A DNA stretch of 64,000 bases from Phalacrocorax aristotelis (GCF_949628215.1 NC_134281.1:43048512-43112511); one strand, 5' to 3'; counted from the first letter of the stretch, positions 36,880-51,100 are shown. Translations and numbers: made by a program. The notes: a model not told the origin generated them from the letters alone.

Positions 36880-37200
36880 CTGTTAAATTAAACCCATTTT
36901 GTTAAGGGTTTTAAATGCTGATTGCCCATATGCAGAATTATGTCTTTAAAGATTAAAAAATCCAATATAAACAAAATAAATCCAGGGAGCTGAATGCATG
37001 AATCATTATTTTAGTACATATTGTCCATTCTAATCTGCAGTCCAATTGTGAAGTCATTCAAAATGCTGCTTCTCAGTAATTAGCAGGAATCTAACTCAGA
37101 GCCAATTTCTGATTAAATGTGCTTAAAATCAATAAAACATCATGAGTGATTAGAGTCACGTGTGATTAGCCCTGTCGAACAAAGCAGAATAAGTTATGGC
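36880..37200. promoter_or_regulatory. Candidate conserved non-coding element with GTGATTAG pair and E-box
   Basis: This long AT-rich unique block ends in two GTGATTAG octamers (37146-37153 and 37162-37169) flanking and overlapping a palindromic E-box CACGTG (37157-37162). Additional ATTA and AATCAAT cores lie upstream. The arrangement is what one expects of a composite homeodomain/bHLH enhancer, but binding and conservation are untested. Confidence 0.35.
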
Positions 37201-39598
37201 CTCACTTTAACTTGTCAAAAAACAGAACTGGGGGTGGGAATGAGGAGGAACATCTGATATTTCAAGGGTTTTTCCAGTTCTCTGTCTTTATCTTTGCTCC
37301 TTTGGAAAAGTGAAAGGATTGGTTTGTTGTCTGAAAATTACAGGCTGAAGGGGAAAGTTTGGGGCGGCTTTGGCTTCTTTCATGGGTTTGTTTAAGGATA
37401 TGCTGGGAATGGCATTTTTTAATCCTGTGTCTCAGCTGCAGGAGGGTTACCTGCTTCTCCTGGTGTCATCTTTTCTCCAGCTCAGTCCTGACTATTTGCA
37501 GCAGGAATGGCACAGACCTGTAAGACTTTTTTTTGGTTTGTTTTTTTTTTTTCCTGGAAAAGCACGAAGATCTCCCTCCCTGTTAAAGGGAGAGATGCAG
37601 TGTCACATCCCCTATCAGTAATAGAAATAAAGAGCAGCAGCAACTCAAAACCAAGTGTTGACTGAAAAGCATTAGAAGATAAAGCTGGTGGTGAGACAGT
37701 TTCTCTCCATCGTGCTGCTGTGCCTCAGGGCCACTCACAACACTCCTGCCCTGGGGTCCCCTGGACACAGACCACCACCCCCTCCCTCTATCTGGGTCCA
37801 GTACAAGGTGATGCTGATGGAAAGTTGCTTCTTGGGCAAGCATCTCTTGGTAACATCACCCCCCTCCCCCTGCTGCAGCTTGGGACTGGGGGGGTGGAGG
37901 TGTGCCAGTACCCGGCTGGGTGCATGCTGGCACAGGGGAGGGAGATGGCTGCAATCTCACGTTGGGTGTGTGGGGGCTGCGTGGGGTGGGAGAGCTTCTC
38001 CAGAGCTCAGTGCTTGGCAGGGCTCACAGGCAAAGCTTCCCTTGACGTCAGGCAATGGAATAACAACACTCATTTATAGCTACAGCTTCTTCACTTACAG
38101 CTGTGTGACCACATCCCTGCCGGTTGGACACTTGGAGGAAAATCCAGCTGTATTGCTTGGTGCTGCCTCCGGATCCGGCCCTAACAGTGATGCTGCTGGG
38201 CCTGCTTTCTTCCTCTCTCAGTAACCAGAAAAAAAACCGCCACATCCACAATGTGCACATGGTGGTGGGTGAAGAAGGGAGATTTGGGCAGCATTGTTCC
38301 AAGTGTATTTCTACTGGCAGACTGTGTTGAATTGTATTGTTCTGTGGCCTATTCAAGAGGACATTGTTTATTTCAAGAGTACATCCGCATGCTCATTTCC
38401 TGCTCTTGGCAAGGCTCTGGCCTTCTACCCAGTGAAGCTCAGGAATTTTTTGCAAAATCTGATTTTTTTTTTCCTTGTGTATATAATTCTGACATGTTCC
38501 CTCCTGCAGACAGAAGTTGTATGTGGAGTTGTTTGGGACGACTTATTCCCATGAGATGTCTCATTTGCCGGTCCTCTGGGATAAGAGCTTGTCACTCCAT
38601 GTCACACCTGGGAGACGCAATGAGTCACTAGAACAAAGGACCCAGAGGCACAGGGAGCCTTCTGTTAAGGGGAGTCCCACTATAGGCAACCCCACCATCT
38701 CCAAGCACCATGCTGAGCTTTGGGTTGGTGTTTTATCCAATTGAAAATGTCTTGCAAGCCTCCAGCTGAAATGAAAAGGCAAAAAAAAGTTTATTAAATA
38801 GTGTTCTTGAGTCAGAATTGGCAGTCCAGAGTCAGCAAGGGCAGGTTGTGCATCATAGCATGCCATTGGTGGGTCAGCGCTACCAACATGGGAATGTTAC
38901 TTCTCATCAAAAGGCAGTACACACCAATGAGGACAACACACCTGGTGCACCCTATATAAATATTCTCTCTTAATAGGTTTTCTTACTGCTGTTCTTGTAA
39001 GCTGCTGGTCTTTAATGGCAAAAATAGTGCAGAAACAGAGGAGAAGATCCTCAGCAGATGTCCATGGCAGTAGCTGGGATGCCCCCAAATTACACCAGCT
39101 GAGCCTCGGGGTTGCTGTGCTCCAAGAGATAAATCACCCTGCACTGACCTCCTGGATCCAACGGCAACACGGGACCATCTGTGCTCATCCTCAGTGCCAC
39201 AGCACATGTGGGGAGATCTGATGCTTGAGGTGGTCAGAGTCAGGACTATCCAACTCAGGGTGCTGTTCGGTGCTTTGCACCTCTGGAAATAAAACTCAGA
39301 GCTGAATGTGGCAATTACATAAATCAGCTAATTATTCCTCTCCGTGCACCCCCTGTGCATAGTTTGGTGTCTGAGTTGGGGTTTTCTGCTTTTCTCCAAA
39401 GCAGCTGGAGATGGGATGTTGAACATGGTGTGTTATTGCTCCTAATGGTATTAAAGAAAAACATCTCAAGTGCTGCTTGGCGTGTTTTGATTATATGTGA
39501 GGGTAAAATGAGTGCCAGATTTGGACTGAGGAAGGCTTTTTCCTCCAGATCAGATTAGCAGGAGCTGTTGGGGGAGGAAAGCGGGGAAGTGAGGCACT

Positions 39599-39619
39599 GG
39601 GGGGCGAGGGGGAGGGGGG
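39599..39619 (+). repeat. Short G-rich tract
   Basis: Runs of 6, 5 and 6 G are separated by CGA and A. It is quadruplex-prone only if a G-run is shared between tetrads. Confidence 0.6.
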
Positions 39620-39639
39620 CAATGAATATAATCTCTCTC

Positions 39640-39990
39640 TTAGAATTAATTTGGTATTTTCACTGAACAAATCCCTGCTATAGAAGACCAGAGCCCTTGG
39701 TGGTTCCTTTTCTCTCTTCCTTTGCTGTTTCTATTTGTGGCTTTATTTATTTGTACTAAAAGCCTTAAGCTCGTTATGGCATTTTTGCAAAGTGTTTTTG
39801 TGGCTTGTGTTGAGTGAGTGTGTGCAGAGCAGTTTTTCTCTGGACCCTTTTGGATTAATGTTTGTCATATGATTGCCTGTGCTTTCATGACCTCTGTGGC
39901 TGAAGTGAGCCCTGCGGGTTTTTTAATGTATGTGCGATTTAGCTTTTAATTAAAGCTTTGTTATCCAGGGAGTTGCAGCTCAGTTGGTTC
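39640..39990. promoter_or_regulatory. Candidate conserved non-coding element with near-palindrome
   Basis: Unique AT-rich sequence ends in AGCTTTTAATTAAAGCT (39941-39957), palindromic except for one extra T, with a perfect TTTAATTAAA core of the homeodomain type. Confidence 0.3.
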
Positions 39991-42900
39991 ACATGGCCCA
40001 AGGTTCTCCTGGCTTGATACTGGAGTAAGGTAGCCCATATTTGGAAATATTCAGCTCATTTCTCTTGTTTCAGTTATCCAAACTGTTTGAATTAATCTTC
40101 AGTCTTCTTTTCCAATGTTTACTGAAGAACAGCAGTTTTTTTTAACACTCCCTTTTATCACACAGTGTGATCAGCCGAGCTCAGACAATGCGTATTCATG
40201 CTGGGGTCTGTTGCTCATTTAGCAGTCTACAAACTACTAACGAAGTGCAGATGCATTCGGGAAGATCCTCCTTCAATGCATGAACCCTGGACAGGGATGC
40301 ATTGAGAAGCTGTGTCATGCAATTTGTGGGAGCTAGTGGCAGGCGTCACGGGCCAGAGTAGTTGCACTGGCTGTTAGTGGGACTAAGAGGTGTTATACAC
40401 CTCAGTCACCCTTGTAGCTTACCATGTCAGTAAAATTAATTCAGCTGGGTTTTACTTCCATTTATCTTCCTATTTTCTCCTTTTCTGTGCTAGCATGGTT
40501 CATCAGGTCCCTGTGTCTAGCCCTTAAAATACATATTATACATGGGCATAAGGTCTGCCTTTTTGCAGGAAAGTGAGTGGTATCAGTTGCCGTGGTTTTT
40601 GGGTGCTCAGGGTGTATTGTGCACCTGATCAATTTTCAGAGCTGACACTCTTTTCATGCACGATCTCTCTCAGCTGTCTTTAGGATACTCAAAGATTTTG
40701 GGAGCTTTGACAGACACCTGGATGCAGATTAATACCAGACAACCAGAGCAGATAGGTACCAGACCTTCATCCTGCCCCCCTCCAGATAGACCTAGCTCCC
40801 CACTTCCATCTGCCCCTCCCCAAAGCAGGAATTTACTTGACAGGAAGTTCCCAAGATGCCACCATGCTCAGCTGTCTTACTAAAGTAACTTAAAGACTAC
40901 TATTGCAAACAGGTTTTCATGCATCTGTTTTGGAGATGTTTAGCATAAGAGGAACTCAAGCTGAAGTTTTTGGCAGTGGTTTTGGATGTAATTCTGGATA
41001 ATCATATGCCATCTCTATGAGTAATTAATAGAGGTGGCTCAAACTTCAGAATTTCAGTTCCAAGCCAAATTTGGAGAACAAGAAGGTCTTGAGATGTTTT
41101 TGATAAAATACTTTCATTGATAAAATGCACGTTTTTAAAATCAGGATCCAGATCTGAGCTCAGATTTGGTACTTTTTAAAAGTTCCTTGTATGTTTAGTG
41201 GGCTCCATCATCTCCATCCTGGTCCAGTTTGAACGGCTTAGTGTTTTGTTCTTAGAGAGTGCTTCTTACCACCACCTCTGTTTTAAAGCTATTGATTTCT
41301 TCTTCCCATTTTTCCAAGCTCAGTGGTAAGATGTTAAGCTGAGTGCTACACTAATCTAATAACCTTTAGAAATTGTTCTGGGGTGTTTAATATTCATACG
41401 GTGGCCAAACTCCGAGTTCAGTCAGTCGTAATCATCACACTGGAGCATGGTCAAGATGTGAAGTTTGGCCTGGACCCCGTGGCCATCTGGCTGCAGGGAA
41501 ACCAGCTGCCTCCTGAGCTAAAAAAGCCCTTCATCCATCATGATAAATCCCCCTTCCTACTAACAAACCTTCATTCTGCAGCTTACCTCCCTATGTGTAA
41601 ATGACCATACTCTTCAAATAGGGTCTTTGATGGTTGTTTAGGTTTCATGTGGCCTCTTGGAGAAAACTCACACCAGACACCCTGGCAATAACGGTGTGTA
41701 GATTTGCCAGACCTTGCAGAAATCCACCACTAGGTACATGCACCTTGGTGGCATCACTTGGGAAGGCAGGTGCCCATACATCATTTGAGCTAAGGGGTAT
41801 AGAAAGATACCTGCAAAGGGGGCAGGATCCTCCCAAAGGAAAGGCACATGCAGAACATTTTTAAAACTCATTACAGTGATACAGGATAGGAGTCATCTTT
41901 CCTGGCATGACTTCTCTGTTGGTTGCTAATTGAGTGCAAGAGATGCTTGCTATAGAGGAATTACTTACCACCAAGTTCAGCTGCCTCAAGTAGGTCAGAT
42001 AAATCATGATTTAGTCATTCATTTCTCTCCATTGATGCTAAAGGGAATCTAGAGCACTAGCTCCAATGTAGATATCAACCCTGGAGTCATCTAACATCCA
42101 TGGAGATGTGAATCTCGGCTGGGTTGTCTCTGCCTCTAAGCTTGAATATGAGTAAAGGGAAGCCAGGCTGAAGGCAAAGGCAGTAGTTAGAGTCATAAAA
42201 CGATGCCATAGTCCTGGGAAGCTAAGGGCACCTATCTAAAAATGAAGTAGCAAAACAAGAGAGCAACAGAGAAAAATGCAAGGTTGGACCAGTGCAGGAA
42301 GATGAAAATTTCCTTTCAACACTGAAAGTAACAGTTTCTAAAATCCACCTTCTCTGTCCCTCCTGAAATGTAAATGCTAGTAGTTACCCCTGTGAAAATC
42401 TGGAGCAGTTTTGTGGTAGTAAGTAGCAGATTCTTGGCTACTGGAGCCTCAATGTGGCAGATGGGTTTTTTGGAAAATGACACTTGCAGAACCCAGCTGG
42501 TAACCACAGCTGAGATCTCCCTATCAGAGATCTTAGAAGTCAACGGCTGTATCTGCTTTGATTTCACTGGAAACAGCGGCTGGGCTGCTGGAAATTACAC
42601 ACAGGTGTTAGGTGGAGAGGTCAGACCTGGCCAGCAGCTCCCAGGACAATAACTGACCCACTTCAGGCAATTCCCTCTGTTTGCCACAAGAAACTTCTGC
42701 ATTAACTGTGATATTGCTGGAATGCCTGGCAAATAATTTTGCCTTTTTAGGTGATCTATTAAAAAATTTCTTCCCCTCGGTTTGGATGATATTTAGGTCT
42801 TTTTTGGCTGAGGGTTGGGCACCTCTTTCTGTCGCTGCCCAAGGCACTTTGCTTTGGAAAGGCCAATCAGCCGCTAGCCTGCCGCTAAACCAAGCCAGGA

Positions 42901-43540
42901 ACAGGCATTTTTCCACCCCCCAGCAGGAATGGTTTCCTTCTGAATCATATGAGAAACTTGGAATATTAAAAGATTTTATTGAATAAAAGGGTAGTAGAGT
43001 GTTTTATCTCACATGTGACAAAATGAAAATCAGTCAATGTTGCTCAAAAAGTAAACAACGCAGCATATGGGGAACTCTGTTAGTGCTGCTGTTGTTGTTG
43101 AAATCCTCATGCTCCCAGAAAATTTTAAAGAAGTGTTATTTTTAGATGGAGGGGGTGAAAGTGTGTGGCATGTTTGACCAGCTGCACTTGCTTCCAACTC
43201 AGAAACATCAGCTGGGTTTTGACTTTATCTCTGCTGAGGGCTGGATATTGTTTCCCTAGCACAAATTACTTTGGGTTGGGTTTTTGTTTTGGTTTGTTTT
43301 TTTTTTAACTAGACCTCCCTATACCAAATAACGAATGAAGGGACCTCCAAGTGTTTTCAGTGTCACCTGCAAACTGTTTTTTTTACTTTAACCTTCTCTG
43401 AGATCAAGTAAATACAGCTTGTTTTTTACCATCTCATCTGAATGCTATTTAACCCTCCTTTTCCAATAGTTTCTGTGTCCTCAAACTTTGTCTCTAAAAC
43501 TTACTTTTTGTGCCCATGCCATATGCACACCCACCTGGAT

Positions 43541-43585
43541 GTGTTATGTGCTATGTTATGTTTTATGCTGTGTTAAGTGCTATGC
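43541..43585. repeat. Degenerate GTTATGTGCTATG-like tandem repeat
   Basis: Several imperfect copies of a roughly 11-15 base TGTTATG/TGCTATG unit lie side by side. Confidence 0.5.
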
Positions 43586-43857
43586 ACACACACCTAACCA
43601 TGATGTGTTATAAGTAGAGATAGCTGTGGATTTTCCATCCTGTCATTTTCCAACAGAAAAAGTAGATTCAAAAACATCAAATTTTGCTTTTGAAAAATCG
43701 AAGTCCTTTCCCCCTTTATGTACAGTCCCCACTGGGAAAATTGAAATTAAGCATTTTATTTGGGGATGGACTGATTGTAATTACAGTGTATATAATATTT
43801 CAAATAATTGTGTTTTTTTCATTGTTTCAACCAAGTGTTGAAAGGCTTTTGCCAATT

Positions 43858-43920
43858 GGTTAAGACAGGAAACATGAGATCCATGGTTCAGTCCTGTACC
43901 TTCCTATGGGAGAAGGTACA
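43858..43920 (+). mobile_element. Possible tRNA-SINE head fragment
   Basis: TTGGTTAAGACAGG and CATGGTTCAGTCCTG resemble the A-box and B-box of the MIR/tRNA-SINE head. The SINE core does not follow, so this is at best a truncated copy. Confidence 0.35.
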
Positions 43921-43938
43921 GGAGAAGGTACCTTCTCC
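43921..43938. repeat. Perfect 18-bp palindrome
   Basis: GGAGAAGGTACCTTCTCC reads the same on both strands and is preceded by a direct copy of its left half (GGAGAAGGTAC at 43909-43919). Confidence 0.9.
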
Positions 43939-46900
43939 CTTCACATGATGCGTGGTGGTTTTCACACCGTTATGAGTGACAAGAGGTGGTATTTGGCTGA
44001 GGCCATGGGCATACAGAAAAGGGGAAAGTCCAGATTTTGAGACTGGGATTTAATGTTTTACATCATTGCTCCCAGAGAAAGGGGCAGTACTGGGCTACTC
44101 CTGAAGGTATGTTTGGGTCCACAAGGTGCTTCCCATCATCTGCAGGGAGCACTGGAGAAGCTATTCAGTTTACCAAACTTGCTTTTATGAGTGTTTTTAT
44201 GGAGGGGAGTGGTTGCAAGGGCTTTCCTATTGCTGTTTCTGCTTTAAGAAAGACAAAAGAAGGACTCTGCAGTGACTTTGGCGATGATCAGGCAGTGTCG
44301 GTGGAAGGGATGAAGTCAAGCAGCCGATGAAGAAGTTTGTTGGTATGTGGCTGGTGTCAATTTATATCTCTACAAACAAGAGAGGCACGTATTTGTCCTT
44401 TTTAGAAAATCACCCATATTAGTCTTTTATCTGACTTCATAGTCTTCCAGACCAGCTAACCTGTGCCAGCCAAGGTGTGGAGGTTGAAGCTCATGCCCTG
44501 CATAATGGATTTGATTGGATCTGGTTAGACCAGTTTTGTGTAGCTGGGTGTACACATAGAGCCTAAAACCATGGGTTCTGAGCTCTCCTCTGGGATTGTG
44601 TGACTCTCCTTGTTTGCTACATCTTGGTTTTTTGGCAAACCAGAGTGCATGATAAGTATGTGCTAATACACAGACTGAATGGCAATATACTATCAGAGAT
44701 TATTTCACTCCTTTCTCACCCTCCATTTTATGGGATTTAGACTCTGTACACTAACAAAAGCAAGAGTTATTTAGGTTATTTAATTTTCACAAAGGAAATT
44801 AGTTGATTGGTCTGGGGGAGGAAGGTGTTTGTTTTGTTGGGTTTTTCCTATAAATAATTTTCTTTTTGCATCTAGGCATGCTGGAAAAGGAAAATTATCT
44901 ATTCCATAACTGTAGCCTTAGCTAGGATCTAGTTTGTCCTCTGAAAATTGCCTCAGCCTTCAGAAATGTCTATTGTAGAGGAAACATACCATTACAGCTG
45001 CTCTGCAGTATTCAAAGGGCAGAAGCACCTAAGCTATTGCTCCCCTGACTTCTGTTTCCTATGAGTGAAAAATATTTTACAGACAGAATATTGCTGATCA
45101 CCAAACACAGTGCAGAATTGTTGCTTGTTTCCTATTCTCTGACAGGGATGCACCAAAAATAGAAACAGCTGCATCTTCAGTTGGGTGAAATTCGAATAAC
45201 ATTGTTGTGCTTGAAATAAAATTAAAAAAAGAGATGTGTGGAGTGAGGGGTTTGATCTGGTAGGTGCAAATGAGACCAAATTTCAGAATTCTGTGCCAGA
45301 TATAATTCTAGATTTTCCATGACCCAAAACTCAAGAAAATTTGAACCTGTGGTTCTAGTTTCTTCTTATAAAGATGGCAACATTGACACAAAGGTCTACA
45401 GTAGAATGCTCAGGGATGGTCTCACCAGAAGGTGTTGGTAATGGACAGATGTAGCAGACCAGTGATTGTCAAATTATCTCAGTGAAATTTTAAACCAGGA
45501 AAGTAAGAGATCTGCTTTTCTTCCTTAACTCTGTTCATTTGAATGATTTTACAGGTTCTAATAGAATTTACTGCAATCGATAGAATTTTTCCAAGAGTTG
45601 AAGTTTTAAAGTGCCAGCAATTCAAGAACACCCACAGGCTGTTATTCTGAGGGATTATACATCTTTCCTATACAGGCATATACAGGAAAGTAGCCCCAAA
45701 ATCCAGGACCCTCCATGATGCTGTGTCCTGTTGTTCTTGCCGATAAGACTGAACCTGCAGGTGTTACTCAGCATGGGTGTTGGACCAGCTACAGGTCTTG
45801 GGCATGCAGTAAAGCCATTATTTGGTAGGCAAATACTTCTGAAACAGTCAAACTGAAACAAGTTTCTGCACATGAAATGGATAAGCTAAGTGGTTTAGGT
45901 CTTGCAGTGCCTAAGTGCCTTCAAAGACCCAGGTCCTCATGTAGGACAGATTGCCGTCACCGCCCAACACAGGGCCACTACACTGGTGCTCGTTGCTGTG
46001 CTCTATAGGAGACAACAGCGTGAATGGGAAACAGGGTAGCAGTCCTATTGCAGTGCTGTTTCAGGGTGAGTTTGTTCCTCCAGGTCTGCCTTGGACTGTC
46101 CAGAAGGCTTTGGAAGATCTTTCTTACTTAGTTTGTTGTCAGTTAATGGGATCACACCTCTGTTTCTCCCATCTTCCTGTTCCTCACGGTCTCTGTGGGT
46201 CCCCAAGGCCTCCCAAAGGCTGTCCCTCTGTGACATTTACATCTTTCACATACTTGGGCTCATTTGTCACGTCCCCTGGTTTACTCATTGCATGGTGATG
46301 CATATTTACTAATTCTAACATTTCCTCGTTAGTCATTCCCTCCAGGCCCATTAATCACTATAAATTCCCAAACGAGAGGCTGCAGTACATCGTTCCTTCC
46401 AACAGACAGCTGACATGTAGTAATTAGGCAGCTGAACATAAAAATAATGAGGCTGAGGCTCCCGCGGATCTCCTTCCCCCTCTCGGCACCTCAGGGGCAG
46501 CCTCTCTGCAGCATGTGCAGCCCCGCATGCTGCCACTCGCACAGCGGCTGCACAAGCTGCTCCCTGAATGTACCTGTTTCCTCCTCTTTATCCTCCAAAC
46601 CTGCTGTCAGACCCATTGAAGAGGTACCCGAGCATTTAGCTTCACGACTTCTGGCGGTATTTTTCCGTGCATCACATCAACCTAGACACTGAATTATTTA
46701 AACTCTCTGCCTCCCCTGTTTCCCTGTCATGCGGGGACTGGTCCAGCTCCCATTGTTCATCTCTACCTGCTGCTCCAGAAAATCCTTGTGCCAAGCTGCC
46801 CTGCCAGTTTGCTGCAGACTCTCTTAACTCAGAGCACACTCTTGGAAATAATGCATCTTTTCACAATGGCTTTACACCCTGAAATGATAGCATTATTCAG

Positions 46901-48004
46901 GCATTGGTTTGACTGCCATGTGCAATGCAGAAATGGTGTGAGAGACCAAAAGGCTCTTTGTGTCCAGCCTAATTTTCTTGTATTCTCCCTCCTCTGCATA
47001 GTTAGTGAGCAGTTCTGCAGGTTTTTTGTGGTGGTTTTTTTTTGTTTGTTTTGTTTTTCTTTTTTGCCAGAACACTTTGTGGTGATCACTTTTGTTTGCC
47101 ACAGAAATACCCTGGAAATGGAGTGCCCATGGAGAGGGACACAGCACCATCCACTCCAAATTACACTGTTGTGTCCAGGTTCACTGGCCAAACTGGAGTT
47201 AACGGGAGGTAGGAAGAAACTTCCCCTGTAGCTCTTTTTTCTCCTGCTCCCTTCTGAAGCAATGTGTCTTGGCTGCATTTGGCTTAAATAGACCCTTGAT
47301 CTGTTTTGTTTATGGTAATTTCTTTATTCCTGTGAGAGAGAGAGGGAAGGCAGCACTGAACTGATATTGTTCTGGGACTGCAGATGGGCAGATGGTTTGA
47401 AAAAATGATTGCAAGATTTCACTTGCACTCTGGGCCTGTCTTTCACATTTGGGTGCAAAGACCAAGTTTTGTCTTCTGTCACAGGGAGCCTAATTTAGAT
47501 TGCCTAAAACTTGAAATCAGTTTGAAGACAAATCCCCAAGGTCAACGACTCCACAGATTTGGAGGTTAAGGAATTGAGGTTAAGAACTGACAAACGAGGA
47601 TGTCAAGGCAAGATTATGGAAATGAGGATCTGTAGCAAATTCTCTCTTGTTTCCCCCTTGTAACCTCCTAATGACATTAACACCCATCTTTGACAGTCCC
47701 TCCTTAAAGGGCAACTTGAGCACTAAAGACGCTTTTATGAATCCCAGAAACACGCACAGAAAAACATGTGGGCAAATCTGCTAAGACCCAGATATGGGAC
47801 ACAGTCCTTAAAAGCCCTGCACGACTTAAAAGAAATGCCCTGAAATAAGGAAGAGAGCAAAACACACTTGGCAGGTGGCTCCCCGCTGTCATACCCCCAT
47901 CCTGGTCCCTGTGCTGAAAGCAAACATTCTTTTTTACCCCCATGCTACTGAGTACACTCAGTTAAAAATTCAATCTTTGCATCTCCCCAGTGAGCTGGAG
48001 CACT
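43939..48004. other. Non-coding stretch, no gene recognised
   Basis: It includes a T-rich tract at about 47030-47070 and open frames up to 149 codons (46829-47278, minus) with no recognisable product. No dispersed repeat is confidently seen. Confidence 0.65.
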
Positions 48005-48122
48005 TCTACTGTCCCTTCTCACAGCCGCAAAGCTGAGATTCAGAGGGATTAAAGCCAAGATCATAAGCCACTACCTATTAACAGTGCCTGCCCAGCTCAA
48101 ACCACCCATCTCCCGAGTCCTT
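48005..48122 (-). mobile_element. MIR-like SINE fragment
   Basis: The + strand order CTGAGATTCAGAGGGATTAA, GCCAAGATCATA and CCATCTCCCGAGTCCTTGG matches the reverse complement of a MIR core and tRNA-related part. Confidence 0.5.
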
Positions 48123-51100
48123 GGAGTAAGTTAGCATTTTGTGTAATGCATTTTTGTTGTTGCTAATGCAAGTCACTCCTTGGAGGTCACTGAACTCATT
48201 TACTCCAGGGAGAGTTTCTGGATACCTGGTCCATGGCTGGAAGTTTTTGCTGCAAGTATCTCACCCATCTTCACCAAGGAACACTGTGTGAAGCATGGGC
48301 TGGATTTTTTTCTGCAGAGTGGTGGTTCTTTGACTAAAACGCAAGACCCCCATTTTTCTGCAGGGTTGTGTCTCATTTCATGCACTGCAACTTGGTTGCT
48401 GCAAGTGAAGTTTCCTCCTGAAGTCAGTGTAGCACCAGACCTTTCCTCCCTCTTTTTATCTTGATCTTCCCTACCCTAACTACATAGAGCTGACCAAGAA
48501 CAGCTGGATGGATAGGGGGTGTTTAATGGTGATGCCTTTACTTCCCCATCAAGTCGGTGGACTGAAACACGGTGCTCACTCCTTCTCCCCTTCTTGCCTG
48601 AAGGATTTTCTACCGGTGTTTGTGAGATCAAGCTCATTTCTTTCCTGTGATTAGATGACAGAAAGCAAGGTGAGCGTGCTCCTTTTCTTTAATATATTAG
48701 CCAATGATGGCTAATGAAAAGCTGAAAGGTGTTTTTTAACTGTGAAGTGAGTAAGATATAGCCTATATGGGCAGCAAAGTATCCATGTGGATGGAGGCAT
48801 TAAACATGGATAAATAATGTACATGGCTGTTTGAGAAGCACCTTATTCACCTGCCTAAAAGACCTGGTATCCTATTGATCTCAGATGTATGAATTTATGG
48901 CCTTGTTATGAATTTTCTGATGCCTCAGCTCCCCAACATTGAAGTATTCATTCAAAGTAGCTATAGCTTTACAAATAGATTTTTTTTTTCAGAAATAGAG
49001 TTTTTCCATCTGTTTGTTCCATTTTCCCATCTGTTCCTCCAGCCTCATAGTCTTGTTCAACCTGTTTACGAATATTGCCTTTAAGTGAATATATATTATT
49101 TTTTTTTCCATTCCAGGACAATTGTTTCTTTCACAGTGGTTTGATTTGTTCTTAAACTGCCTCTCTGAACTACTCTGGGCACTTTTTCTGCTGACCCATT
49201 TACCTTTCCAATACATGCTTTAATCCATCTATGTGACCATATACTTTAAGGCCACAAGGTGTTCTTGTCCAATGCATAGGGATCACCTGTGGCAGGGCTA
49301 GCTCATGACCTGCGGCTAGATCCCGGTGAGAAACCCGTCATGCCCCATAGATGGCATTATGGTGTCCACCTGGGTTCCACAAAGGTGAGCGACACCAGGG
49401 CATTTCAAGTAGTGCTGCTCTTGGTCAACAGGCTGAGTCCGTTTAGGCATGTTGCTTTTTCGTTACCCCAAAATAGGACTTGCTGCTACCAGAAGAAGCA
49501 GCAAGGTTAATAGATAGCCCAGCTATTGCTCCCTGCCATGATATGTGCTTTCTACCACAACGCTGTTCAGTCACCTGCTCAGGGGCATTTTCTGCACTCA
49601 GCTAGTATGGCCCAGGTGTTGTTCAATGGCCAGACATCTTTTAAAAAAGAGTAATCAGGCAATCCAGGAACACAATCAGCATGTGATAAGAAACAGATAA
49701 ATTAAAAATTAAGAATAAATTATCACCAAATAAACTGCCTGTTGTCAGTAGAGGCCTCTACTGAAGATGGTCTCACAGCACCTCCCAAGGGTTCCCTTCA
49801 CTGAAGAACCTCTAGTATCTTCTGTGTACTTACACGAGAGAGATTAAGATACCCAAGGCAGTTCTCAGCCCATGTTTGACCAATGTGGAAAAACTTCTCA
49901 AGAATCACCAGCTAGTATTTTATTACAGTTAGATCCAGAATCCAAAAGCTGGACTGGGTTTGTCTCTGTAATTGTCTGAGAGACACAAGTAAGCACCCCT
50001 CGAGAAGCTATCATTTCTGCTACAAAGAGAACACAAATTTGCATCTCGCTGGGCCACCCAAAAAGCGATCTTTGATTTGTCAAAATAATCCTTTATGCAG
50101 AGGAATCGAGAGCTTGGAAGATATCCAAAAATATGTTAATCTACACTTTTTAAATTTCTCTTTTTTATGTAAGGAGGGGGGAAACTAATAATAAGCTTGT
50201 AGATCATGTGGTTAAGTTTAAAGACAAATGCTTTGGGAAAGTTTGCTAGCCTTCTGCAAGACATTTTGGTTTTATTCCTTCTGTCTCCCAAGGCTTTTGC
50301 CTTCTACCATTTACCAGCAGGAGGAAGGCTGGAAAAATTCTACTGGCCCTGCTATCATGAGGGACAATTGTGGAGTGGTTTTATTGTTATCCTTCTCCTT
50401 CTGGTAGTGTGAGATCAGACCCTCCATTTAGCTAAAGACAAGGCATCTTCTTTTTCATTCCAGATGTGCTAAGCTATTTGTAAACAATGTAAGATTTTTT
50501 CAAATTCAACATGAAGTTGAACACTTCATTGCATGTTCATGAGCCTTTGATGACCTGCTGTGCTCCACCTTTCAGGTAAAAGGGATCACAGAAGGTCTTC
50601 GGGGAAAAGAAGACCCCAGTTACTAGTTTCCATGCAAGAGGACTTCCCCAGAAGGACTCAGACCAAGCACTGACCTTCCAGTCTAAATGCACCTTCTACT
50701 TCTTTTAAAGGTTTATACTTATTAGGAGCATCTTGATAAGACACACGCATGATGTGGGTGAAGCAGCCTTTTGCAGCAGCCTGTCCTCATGGTCTTGGCA
50801 GTGGCTTTATTTCAGGATGGCCCTCTGGCCACTTGGAGCTAAACAGAAGTGAGCATAAATTTACTTCCAAGGGCAACTGTTTGAGCCATGGCGTTTTGGG
50901 CACAAGAGGCCAATCCTGTGTGTTTGATAGCAAGCTCAAGGCTTTACCTTCCAGCTCAGTATAGTTTGATAGAAAGTTTATCCATTACCAACCTGTGTTG
51001 TTTTGGTTCCTTTTGTTCCCAGAAAACAAACGCTCTGTGTTCACAGCTAAATCCCCTCAAACAAGAGTTTCTTTTGACTTAACAAAAGCCTACTAATAAG

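Larger units (their letters stand above)
37201..43857. other. Non-coding stretch, no gene recognised
   Basis: A 178-codon open frame at 37688-38224 is GC-rich with no homology. A quadruplex-prone tract lies at 39599-39619, a CNE-like block at 39640-39990 and a degenerate TGTGCTATGTTATG-type repeat at about 43541-43585. Confidence 0.65.

Noticed and set aside
37688..38224. 178-codon + strand open frame
   Set aside because: GC-rich local composition explains the missing stops; an overlapping frame is also open, a sign of chance.
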